A stretch of DNA of 64,000 nt from an uncultured Peptostreptococcaceae bacterium. GTDB lineage: Bacteria; Bacillota; Clostridia; Peptostreptococcales; Anaerovoracaceae. Position numbers and translations under genes: made by a program. The stretch is from assembly GCA_910588185.1 (NCBI GenBank), contig CAJUQR010000004.1, positions 150,377 through 214,376 of the forward strand, written 5' to 3'. The notes beneath the pieces were generated by a model. The model had not been told where the DNA came from. It searched no databases and was given only the letters and a program-made list of their open reading frames with translations. Shown piece after piece: positions 7,825-14,980 of this stretch; within the stretch, counting starts at the first letter, position 1; each line of letters starts with the position of its first letter.

Positions 7825-8676
7825 ATGAGAAAGACAATTTTAGATTTTCAGAAAATGGTAGAAAACAAAGAGAAGATTACATTTTTAACAGCCTATGAGT
7901 ATCTTACAGCAAAATATGAAGAGAGAGCTGGCATAGATATGATTCTTGTAGGAGATTCCCTCGGAATGGTTTGCCTTGGATATGATAAGACATTCCCTGT
8001 TACCATGGATGAAATGATTAGTCACAGCAAAGCTGTAAGAAGAGGAGCTCCGAATACTTATGTAGTAGGAGATATGCCATATATGTCATATCAGATTTCT
8101 GATGAAGAAGCTATTAAAAATGCAGGACGCTTCATACAGGAAGCAGATTGTGACTGCGTGAAACTTGAAGTTGCAGGACCTGGAACTGTTAAGCGTATTA
8201 AGGCTATAGTAGATGCAGGAATCCCTGTAATGGGACACGTAGGTCTTACTCCTCAGTTTGCAGGAATGCTTGGCGGATACAAGGCACAGGGAAAGTCAGC
8301 AGCAGCAGCAGAAAAGATTTTGAATCTGGCAAAATCAGTAGAAGAAGCAGGCGCTTCAAGCATATTAGTTGAAGGAGTTCCTGCAATCGTAGGTAAACTG
8401 ATAAAAGAAAACTTAAGCATTCCGGTACTTGGAATCGGAGCAGGTTCATATGTTGACGGACAGCTTCTGATATATGCAGATATGCTTGGATTCTATGATG
8501 ACTTTACACCTAAGTTTGTAAAGAAATATGCAGAAATCGGAAAGCAGATGCAGGGTGCGTTTGAAGAGTACGTTAAAGAAGTTCGTGAAGGCGTTTTCCC
8601 TGAAGATGGTGTTCATGCATATAAGATTTCTGATGAAGAAGCAGAAAAGATTAAGAAGGATTTCAATCTTAAATAA
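7825..8676 (+). CDS. panB: Ketopantoate hydroxymethyltransferase-like protein (PanB family)
   Basis: A 283-residue (beta/alpha)8 protein of the PanB family, which moves a hydroxymethyl group between 5,10-methylene-THF and a 2-oxo acid (2-oxoisovalerate in pantothenate synthesis). Conserved blocks include TAYEYLTAKYEERAG, VGDSLGM and GDMPYMSYQ (metal ligands), VMGHVGLTPQ, the ILVEGVP segment carrying the catalytic Glu, and GIGAG. No panC or panD occurs in the window, and the gene is translated 32 bp after the dehydratase from the same sigma-54 promoter. It may therefore serve a catabolic or one-carbon role rather than vitamin synthesis; the symbol reflects the family only. The RBS is AAAGGAG. 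Confidence 0.85.
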   Translation: MRKTILDFQKMVENKEKITFLTAYEYLTAKYEERAGIDMILVGDSLGMVCLGYDKTFPVTMDEMISHSKAVRRGAPNTYVVGDMPYMSYQISDEEAIKNAGRFIQEADCDCVKLEVAGPGTVKRIKAIVDAGIPVMGHVGLTPQFAGMLGGYKAQGKSAAAAEKILNLAKSVEEAGASSILVEGVPAIVGKLIKENLSIPVLGIGAGSYVDGQLLIYADMLGFYDDFTPKFVKKYAEIGKQMQGAFEEYVKEVREGVFPEDGVHAYKISDEEAEKIKKDFNLK

Positions 8677-8708
8677 TGAATATATTAAGCAGTGAGGAAT
8701 ATTATTGT

Positions 8709-8737
8709 TTGACAACTTATCCCCTGTATCTTAAGAT
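8709..8737 (+). promoter_or_regulatory. Sigma-A promoter of the sigma-54 activator gene
   Basis: TTGACA (8709-8714), a 17-base spacer and TAAGAT (8732-8737) make a strong housekeeping promoter, starting about 19 bases before the activator ATG. The activator can thus be made independently of the operon it is thought to control. Confidence 0.75.
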
Positions 8738-8755
8738 AATAGAGGGGGAGAGAAT

Positions 8756-10171
8756 ATGCTTAACATAGGAAGCCTGCTTATTGACAGCCTTGACTATATC
8801 ATGATTGTCGATAAGGATTACAATATAATATACAATACAAGATATGATTTGACTTTAGGCGATGATTCGGCAGAATCTAAGAAGAATGAATATCTGTATA
8901 AAAACTTCTTTGAAGTGTATCCCAACATAAAAAAAGAAGAGAGCAATATTGTTCGGTGTATAGAGACGGGAGAGGTAATCATACGTAAGAATCAAAGGTA
9001 TGAAGATTATCTCGGACAGATATATATTACAAACAATGTGACTCTTCCTTTAAAAAGAAAAGGCGAGCTGATTGCTGCTGTTGAGATTACTCTCGACATG
9101 GACTTTAAGGAAAAAGATAAACAGCTTGCTGAAATAAGATTTGATGAATTTGTTAAACGCATTAAGGAAGCTTCCGGGCAGATAACTTTTGATACCATAA
9201 TCACTGAAGATGCCGATATGAAGAGGAACATAGAGAAAGCTAAGGTTTTATCCACAATGCCTAATCCCACTCTTATATACGGAGAAACAGGTACAGGAAA
9301 AGAGGTTTTTGCTCAGGCAATGATTAATTACAGCGGCGTACCTAAAAATAATGTGGTTATCCAAAACTGTGCGGCAGTGCCGGAATCATTGATAGAGTCC
9401 ATTTTATTTGGCACAGTCAAAGGTGCGTATACAGGAGCTGAAAATCACAAGGGCCTTTTTGAGGTGGCTGACGGCGGTATAATATTTCTTGATGAGCTCA
9501 ATTCAATTCCTTTCCATGTTCAGGCTAAACTTTTGCGCGTGCTTCAGGATGGCACGTTTAAACCCCTTGGAAGTAATGTTGACAAGAGGGTAAAAGTTAA
9601 AGTAATTGCGGCAATGAATGTGGATCCGATGGTTGCAATTGAAAAGAATATTATAAGGAAAGACTTGTTCTATAGATTTTCCAGTGGATTGATAACACTG
9701 GCGCCGCTTAGGGAAAGGCAGGAAGATATAAGATTGTTTACACATTATTACATCAAGTATTTTTCTGATATATATGACAAGGATATTCTTGATATCAAAG
9801 AAAACTTGATGATCGCTTTTCTAAAATATAAATGGGAAGGCAATGTAAGAGAACTTATGAATACCATAGAGTTTATGGTTACATCAGCATCTGCAGGTGA
9901 GAATGTTCTTACAGCTGAAATGCTGCCGGTTTATCTTAAAGATAGGATAATACCCGAGATGCCATACTTGCAAAGGCCAAGAAACAAAGGCGTATATAAT
10001 AACTTTGAATTTGAGCCCGGAGCATACCATAAGCTTATGGATGATTTTGAAAAAAATATGATTGAAGAAGCTCTCTGGCAATCAGGCGGAAACAAAAGTG
10101 AAGCAGCACGAATTTTGGGTATTCCGCGTCAAACTTTAAAGTATCGTATGAAGATACTTCAAATAAAATAA
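8756..10171 (+). CDS. Sigma-54-dependent transcriptional activator (PAS-AAA+-Fis)
   Basis: This 471-residue bacterial enhancer-binding protein has an N-terminal PAS-like sensor (about 1-120), an AAA+ sigma-54 activation domain with Walker A GETGTGKE (176-183), the sigma-contacting loop GAYTGA (223-228, Tyr replacing the usual Phe), Walker B GGIIFLDE (240-247), and a Fis-type helix-turn-helix at about 447-467. The lack of a receiver domain suggests a small-molecule signal sensed by the PAS domain. It lies between the PanB-like and alanine-dehydrogenase-like genes, and probably acts at the 6159-6203 repeats on the sigma-54 promoter at 6308. The start ATG follows AGAGGGGGAG. Confidence 0.9.
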   Translation: MLNIGSLLIDSLDYIMIVDKDYNIIYNTRYDLTLGDDSAESKKNEYLYKNFFEVYPNIKKEESNIVRCIETGEVIIRKNQRYEDYLGQIYITNNVTLPLKRKGELIAAVEITLDMDFKEKDKQLAEIRFDEFVKRIKEASGQITFDTIITEDADMKRNIEKAKVLSTMPNPTLIYGETGTGKEVFAQAMINYSGVPKNNVVIQNCAAVPESLIESILFGTVKGAYTGAENHKGLFEVADGGIIFLDELNSIPFHVQAKLLRVLQDGTFKPLGSNVDKRVKVKVIAAMNVDPMVAIEKNIIRKDLFYRFSSGLITLAPLRERQEDIRLFTHYYIKYFSDIYDKDILDIKENLMIAFLKYKWEGNVRELMNTIEFMVTSASAGENVLTAEMLPVYLKDRIIPEMPYLQRPRNKGVYNNFEFEPGAYHKLMDDFEKNMIEEALWQSGGNKSEAARILGIPRQTLKYRMKILQIK

Positions 10172-10214
10172 TAAAAATTTACTAGAAAATTAAAATCACA
10201 GGAGGTACTGATTT

Positions 10215-11342
10215 ATGAAAGTCGGAATCGTAAAAGAAATCAAAAATAACGAAAACAGAGTAGCTATTATTCCTTCTTCTGTTAAAGAGTTTATAAGAAA
10301 TGGTCACGAAGTTCTTATTGAATGTGGCGCAGGTCTTGGAAGCGGATTTTCAGATGAAGAATACAAAGCAGCAGGAGCTACTATGGTAGAAAAAGCAGAG
10401 GATGTTTGGAATAATATAGATCTGCTTTATAAAGTAAAAGAAATTCTTCCTTCAGAATACAAGTATGTAAGAGAAGATTTGATAATCATGACATATCTGC
10501 ATTCAAATGCACATAGAGATGAAACTCAGGTTCTTCTCGATGCAAAATGTACAAGTATTGCATTGGAAGATATCACTTCCGACAATCCTCACCGTAAATT
10601 CCCATTAGTTGCAAACATGGGTGAATTAGCAGGTAAGGGCGGTTTCTTGGCTGCTTGCTACTATGCACAGTCAGTTCACGGTGGTCCTGGACTTTTACTT
10701 AATAACGTATGTGGATCAGATTCTCCTATTATTTCAATCATCGGTTGCGGATATACAGGAATGGGAGCTGCTGAATTAGCATCTTCATTGGGCAACACAG
10801 TAAAGATGATGGATATAAATTATGAAGCAATGGAAAGAGCTAAGGGTCTGCTTCCTGGCAATGTTTCATTTATGTATTCATCAAGAGGAGCTATTGAAGA
10901 ATGTCTTAAGATGTCAGATGTTATTATTAACTGTGTTCTGTGGCCTAAGACAAGAAAAGATCATCTGATCAACAGAGAAGACCTTAAGATGATGAAACCT
11001 GGCGCAATGATCATCGACGTAGCTTGCGATGACGGTGGTGCAGTTGAAACTTGCAGAAGCACAACTCACGACGATCCTGTTTATTATGAAGAAGGAATTC
11101 TTCACTATGCAGTAGACAACATTCCTTCTGCATTCTCAAAGAGTGCATCCATAAGATTCTCCAACGACAGCTTACCATATGCTTTGGCAATTGCAAACAA
11201 GGGAGTTAAGCAGGCTCTCAAAGATGACAAGCATATAAGAGACGGATGGACTACTTATGACGGTCAGATGGTATTAAAAGAAACAGCTGAAAAATTTGAA
11301 CTTCCTTGGGCAAACCCAGAAGAATTAGTTAAAGAGTGGTAA
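10215..11342 (+). CDS. Alanine dehydrogenase family enzyme
   Basis: This 375-residue NAD(P)-dependent enzyme of the alanine dehydrogenase/transhydrogenase family would interconvert an amino acid with its 2-oxo acid and ammonia. Family blocks include GIVKEIKNNENRVAI, KVKEILP, the nucleotide-binding GCGYTGMGAAE (about 178-188), VACDDGGAVET and TTHDDPVY. The substrate region is divergent: alanine dehydrogenases usually have YLHLAA and SEVAGR, whereas here YLHSNAH and GELAGKGG appear, so the substrate may not be alanine. It follows the activator by 43 bp with an AGGAGG site and ends at a strong terminator. The neighbours suggest it processes the 2-oxo acids made or used by the dehydratase and PanB-like enzyme. 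Confidence 0.85.
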   Translation: MKVGIVKEIKNNENRVAIIPSSVKEFIRNGHEVLIECGAGLGSGFSDEEYKAAGATMVEKAEDVWNNIDLLYKVKEILPSEYKYVREDLIIMTYLHSNAHRDETQVLLDAKCTSIALEDITSDNPHRKFPLVANMGELAGKGGFLAACYYAQSVHGGPGLLLNNVCGSDSPIISIIGCGYTGMGAAELASSLGNTVKMMDINYEAMERAKGLLPGNVSFMYSSRGAIEECLKMSDVIINCVLWPKTRKDHLINREDLKMMKPGAMIIDVACDDGGAVETCRSTTHDDPVYYEEGILHYAVDNIPSAFSKSASIRFSNDSLPYALAIANKGVKQALKDDKHIRDGWTTYDGQMVLKETAEKFELPWANPEELVKEW

Positions 11343-11362
11343 ATCCTGTTTAGCTATATATC

Positions 11363-11398
11363 GCCTCACTTCAAAAGATGAAATGAGGCGTTTTTTTA
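11363..11398 (+). terminator. Rho-independent terminator
   Basis: CGCCTCA and TGAGGCG form the stem base with an inner TTC/GAA extension, then a seven-T run. It closes the sigma-54-associated gene group. Confidence 0.9.
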
Positions 11399-11478
11399 TG
11401 CTGTGTAATTGACGTAGCTTCAAAAAGTAGATAGAAAAGTAAGGTATAATATATTAACCGAAAGTGAATATTTTACAC

Positions 11479-11722
11479 AAACCCCGAACAAAACGTAATT
11501 TTGAAGTAATTTGCAGGGTCAGACCCCGAAAAACACGTCCAAAACATCGACTTTGCAGGGCTATATTCTCTGTGATTTTTAAAAATGCGTGCCATATGAG
11601 ACGTACGACAAGGAAAAAGGCAATTTTATCGAATTTCATACCCTGTAAACTTAACGAAAAATCAAAACTTTTCGGGGTTTAGCCCTGGGTAATGCCGCAA
11701 AAAAGATAATTATTCGGGGTTT
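11479..11722 (+). ncRNA. Nested-stem intergenic element, copy A (candidate structured RNA or MITE)
   Basis: The element fills most of the 536-bp gap between the dehydrogenase and flavoprotein genes and is homologous to 46330-46580. Complementary arms nest: AAACCCCGAA (11479-11488) with 11713-11722, CAGGG (11514-11518) with CCCTG (11683-11687), ACCCCGAAAA (11523-11532) with 11669-11678, and TTTGCAGGG (11552-11560) with CCCTGTAAA (11641-11649). The apex keeps GTGCC-TATGAG in both copies. The G-U pair in the inner stem is G-C in the other copy. Short open frames through it are not conserved. The rest of the gap (11723-11878) shows nothing definite. Confidence 0.55.
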
Positions 11723-11878
11723 TGATCAGACGCTTTGGGAAAAAATTCGTTATTAATACTACGCAATTAGCTAAAGATTAATTTTTAATTGCTTTTAGGC
11801 TCTAATTTTTGGATTACACATCAGTGTGCATCATATTGTCATAATCAGATTAGGCACATACGCAAAGCTTTATAATGA

Positions 11879-12460
11879 TCACATGCAAGCAGATACAAAT
11901 TTGGCAAATTCCACAGCCCTTATGGCTTTTTCATCATCCATGAACTCGGTATCATATCCCATGTGACGTTCTGCAAGCATACCTATGTAGTTGAGATTAG
12001 AATGTTTGCAGTATCTCTTTATACCTTGTTCCCACAGATCAGCGCCCTTGTCGGGACTGTAGCCGCATGTTGTTATCAGTGCAACATGTTTTCCGCTCCA
12101 AAGCGAAGGACCTTTTGATTCACCATAAAATTTGTTCATTCCATATACCATTCTGTCTAGAACTGCTTTCATAGGCGGGGTACAGTACCATGAATATATG
12201 GGACTTGCAAGGACTATTAGATCAGAATCGAGAATCAAATCAAAGATTATTTGCATATCGTCTTTTTGACTGCATCCGAAAATATTAAAATCCTTTTGAC
12301 ACTGTCGGCAAGCTATACATGGATTTAAGGCTTTTTCGTACAACCAAATGCATTTACATTCAAATCCGTCTTTTTCAAGTTGTGTTATAAAAGGCTTGAC
12401 GATTGAGTTTGTGTTGCCGTTTTTCCTTGGACTTCCCATAAGAATAAATGCTTTTTTCAT
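11879..12460 (-). CDS. Flavodoxin-fold NAD(P)H-dependent oxidoreductase (iron-sulfur flavoprotein-like)
   Basis: This 193-residue cytosolic protein has an FMN-binding flavodoxin fold. The phosphate-binding loop is GSPRKNGNT near the N-terminus, and ASPIYSWYCTPPMKAVLDR forms the second FMN contact. Cysteines in CIACRQC and in IFGCSQKDDM match the compact iron-sulfur flavoprotein pattern of strict anaerobes, suggesting an added [4Fe-4S] cluster, though similar NADPH-dependent FMN reductases lack one. ATG 12460 has GAGG upstream. It is transcribed divergently from the hydrolase at 12544. Confidence 0.85.
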   Translation of the reverse strand: MKKAFILMGSPRKNGNTNSIVKPFITQLEKDGFECKCIWLYEKALNPCIACRQCQKDFNIFGCSQKDDMQIIFDLILDSDLIVLASPIYSWYCTPPMKAVLDRMVYGMNKFYGESKGPSLWSGKHVALITTCGYSPDKGADLWEQGIKRYCKHSNLNYIGMLAERHMGYDTEFMDDEKAIRAVEFAKFVSACM

Positions 12461-12543
12461 AAGGTACCTCTTTGTAAAAAATCTGTTTGTACTATAATAA
12501 CATAATATGATAAAATTGTGTAAACAAAGAGGATACGAGTAAT

Positions 12544-13716
12544 ATGAACAATGTTTGGCAATTAAAGATATGCAGTTTTGGAGTTATAGCGTTAAAGATA
12601 TTTTTGATAACAGTAACGATACTTACTGTAGGGGGAATAATAAGTGCTTTTTTAATGATTCCTGATAGGTGGCTTACTTGGCTTTTATGGATATTATGTC
12701 TTTCGCTAGCGGAATTTGTGCTGTTTTGGATAGGAATAATATCGGTTTATTGTACTTCTGTGCAGCTTGGCATAAAGATAAGAGTGCTTGGAGCAGTTTT
12801 GGGTATGATTCCCATACTAAACTTGATATTTTTAATCAAGATTATAAGAACTACATCGATGGAAGTTGAGTTCGAGAAGAAAAAAATTCAAGTCAATGCT
12901 GCAAGAAAAGAAGAAAAAATATGTGAGACAAAGTACCCTGTTTTATTGGTACATGGCGTGTTCTTTAGAGATTATAAGTTCCCAAACTATTGGGGAAGGA
13001 TTCCAAAAGAGCTTGAACTCAACGGAGCTGAAGTTTATTTTGGCAATCAGCAGTCTGCGGCTTCAGTAGAGGACAGCGGAAAGGAACTTGTCTCGCGTAT
13101 AAAAGAGATAGTGAAGGCTTGTGGCTGCCAAAAAGTTAATGTTATAGCACATTCTAAAGGTGGACTGGATATTAGGTGTGCAGTAAACCAAAGTGATATT
13201 GGCAGATATATTGCGTCAATAACTACAATAAATACTCCGCATAGGGGATGTGAATTTGCTCAGTATCTTCTTGAAAAGATTCCTGTTAAAATGCAAGAAA
13301 AGATTGCAGGTACATATAACTCAGCCATGAGAAAGCTGGGTGATAAAAATCCGGATTTTATGGCAGCTGTAAATGACCTTACAGCTGATACATGCAAAAA
13401 AATGGATTCAGGGTTTGGAATTCCTGAGGGGATATTTTGCCAAAGCGTAGGTTCTAAACTTAACAAAGCAACCAATGGAAAATTTCCGCTTAATTTTACC
13501 TATAATTTAGTGAAGTATTTTGACGGACCAAATGATGGTTTGGTATCGGAAACATCTTTTGAGTGGGGAGAAAAATATACTTTTATAACAACTGATGGCA
13601 AAAGAGGAGTTTCCCACGGAGATATGATAGATTTAAACAGAGAAAATATAGATGGATTTGACGTAAGAGAGTTCTATGTCAGCTTAGTAGCAGATTTAAA
13701 AAACAGAGGTTTGTAA
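12544..13716 (+). CDS. Membrane-anchored lipase-like alpha/beta hydrolase
   Basis: This 390-residue protein has about three N-terminal membrane segments (roughly 11-33, 45-70 and 80-100) followed by an alpha/beta hydrolase domain from residue 130. Motifs are the oxyanion-hole LVHGVFF (135-141), the nucleophile elbow AHSKGG with Ser204, a plausible acid in PNDGLV and a C-terminal VSHGD histidine. The TINTPHRG segment is typical of triacylglycerol lipases and related esterases. The membrane anchor suggests action on lipids or acylated compounds at the cell surface, but the side of the membrane is uncertain. Its start is weakly supported by GAGG 13 bases upstream. Confidence 0.8.
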   Translation: MNNVWQLKICSFGVIALKIFLITVTILTVGGIISAFLMIPDRWLTWLLWILCLSLAEFVLFWIGIISVYCTSVQLGIKIRVLGAVLGMIPILNLIFLIKIIRTTSMEVEFEKKKIQVNAARKEEKICETKYPVLLVHGVFFRDYKFPNYWGRIPKELELNGAEVYFGNQQSAASVEDSGKELVSRIKEIVKACGCQKVNVIAHSKGGLDIRCAVNQSDIGRYIASITTINTPHRGCEFAQYLLEKIPVKMQEKIAGTYNSAMRKLGDKNPDFMAAVNDLTADTCKKMDSGFGIPEGIFCQSVGSKLNKATNGKFPLNFTYNLVKYFDGPNDGLVSETSFEWGEKYTFITTDGKRGVSHGDMIDLNRENIDGFDVREFYVSLVADLKNRGL

Positions 13717-13723
13717 CTGTATG

Positions 13724-13757
13724 CCTTCCCTGAACATATTTTATTAGGGGAGGTTTT
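13724..13757 (+). promoter_or_regulatory. Stem-loop covering the RBS of the DUF305 gene
   Basis: CCTTCCCT (13724-13731) can pair with AGGGGAGG (13746-13753, one G-U), the ribosome site of the gene at 13761, and the 3' side continues TTTTG. It may be a weak terminator for the hydrolase gene, a translational gate for the next gene, or both. Confidence 0.45.
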
Positions 13758-13760
13758 GTA

Positions 13761-14342
13761 ATGAGTAAAAGTATTGTATTAAATTGTAGAGTTAAAGGTT
13801 ACATGGCAACATATGCCTGTATATTAAAAGATATGATTTGCGGCATGATAGAGGCAGAATGCGACGACAGCATTTCCGGTAATTTTATTAGGCAGATGAT
13901 ACCTCATCACGTTGCTGCTATAGAAATGTCAGAAAATTTGTTAAAGTACACTGATAATGAAAAGCTGGCCTGCATTGCTCAGAATATTATAGCTGAAAAG
14001 ACAGAGAGTATCAGAGATATGCGCAGAGCATTATGTTGCTGCTGCAATTCAATTAATTCTTGCAGAGACTTATGTGAGTATAAGTGCAGAATAAATTGCA
14101 TAATTAAGGAAATGTTCGAAGAAATGAAGTGTGCATACATTGATAACAGCATAGAATGTAATTTTATAAGGACAATGATACCTCACCATAAAGGTGCTAT
14201 AAGGATGGCTAAAACTGCGCTGTGCTATTGCATTTGTGATGAACTTAAGCCTATTTTAGAGTCTATAATAGATAGCCAAGAAAAAGGCATTGCAGAAATG
14301 GAGTGCATAGCAGAGTGTCTTAATTGCAGATGCATGAGATAG
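13761..14342 (+). CDS. Cysteine-rich protein with two DUF305-like repeats
   Basis: A 193-residue protein made of two copies of a DUF305-like helical unit, each with the signature FIRxMIPHH (42-50 and 135-143). There are 22 cysteines, including a CCCC run (92-95) and clusters at 101-113 and 182-191. Ordinary DUF305 proteins have a single unit and few cysteines. Paired His-His plus many thiols suggests metal binding, but the function is unknown. There is no signal peptide or membrane segment. The RBS GGGGAGG sits in a possible stem. A strong terminator follows. Confidence 0.75.
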   Translation: MSKSIVLNCRVKGYMATYACILKDMICGMIEAECDDSISGNFIRQMIPHHVAAIEMSENLLKYTDNEKLACIAQNIIAEKTESIRDMRRALCCCCNSINSCRDLCEYKCRINCIIKEMFEEMKCAYIDNSIECNFIRTMIPHHKGAIRMAKTALCYCICDELKPILESIIDSQEKGIAEMECIAECLNCRCMR

Positions 14343-14374
14343 AATTTATTGTATTAACAATAATTTTTTCTTTG

Positions 14375-14410
14375 AAATCCCGCCAAATTAAAAATGGCGG
14401 GATTTTAATT
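14375..14410 (+). terminator. Rho-independent terminator
   Basis: An 11-bp stem AAATCCCGCCA/TGGCGGGATTT with an AT-rich loop and a short T tail follows the cysteine-rich gene. Confidence 0.85.
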
Positions 14411-14418
14411 GAAATATG

Positions 14419-14447
14419 TGGACTGATTCAAAGCTTTGATTTATAAT
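14419..14447 (+). promoter_or_regulatory. Sigma-A-type promoter before the PNPOx-fold gene
   Basis: TGGACT (14419-14424), a 17-base spacer and a perfect TATAAT (14442-14447) lie 38 bases before the ATG at 14485. It probably drives this gene and rocB. Confidence 0.6.
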
Positions 14448-14484
14448 TGTTTTATTGAGAAAGATAATAAGATGAGGTGAATAT

Positions 14485-14976
14485 ATGTTCAGAGAAATGC
14501 GCAGAAAAAAACAGCAGCTTCCGCAAAGCGAGACTGTACAAATAGTTAACGAAGCAACTTGTGCAATAGTAGGAGTTATAGGTGATGAGGGTTATCCGTA
14601 TACGTTTCCGATAAGTCATGTTTTTGATGAAGCTAATAATAAACTATATTTTCACTCAGCTAAATCGGGACATAAAATAGACGCTATCAAGGCCAATTCA
14701 AAAGTATCTTTTAGTATAGTGGGTAGGGATGATGTGGCTCCGACTGAATATACCACTTATTTTAAAAGTGTTCATGGATTTGGAAGTGCATACATAGTTG
14801 AAGACGATGAGGAAAGGGCTAAAGCGTTCACTCTTTTGGCAGAAAAGTTCTGTCAGGAGGGTATGTATAGGTTTGATAAGATTATGACTGATGAAGCGCC
14901 TGCTGCAATGGTGGTTGCTATAGATATTGAACACATGACAGGCAAAGAAGCCATAGAGCTTACAAGAATGAGATAA
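14485..14976 (+). CDS. Pyridoxamine 5'-phosphate oxidase-fold flavoprotein (NimA-like)
   Basis: This 163-residue split-barrel protein resembles the FMN-binding pyridoxamine-phosphate-oxidase-like/NimA group. Typical blocks are GYPYTFPISHVFDE, LYFHSAKSGHKIDAI and SVHGFGSAYIVEDDEE. Members bind FMN and some reduce nitroimidazoles, but the physiological substrate is not known from sequence. The start follows GATGAGGTG, and the stop lies 4 bp before the rocB start, so the two are co-transcribed. Confidence 0.85.
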   Translation: MFREMRRKKQQLPQSETVQIVNEATCAIVGVIGDEGYPYTFPISHVFDEANNKLYFHSAKSGHKIDAIKANSKVSFSIVGRDDVAPTEYTTYFKSVHGFGSAYIVEDDEERAKAFTLLAEKFCQEGMYRFDKIMTDEAPAAMVVAIDIEHMTGKEAIELTRMR

Positions 14977-14980
14977 TGAT

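Noticed and set aside
11464..11682. 72-codon frame (and a 61-codon one on the other strand) in the nested-stem element
   Set aside because: Not preserved in the homologous copy at 46330-46580; conservation follows complementary arms instead of codons.
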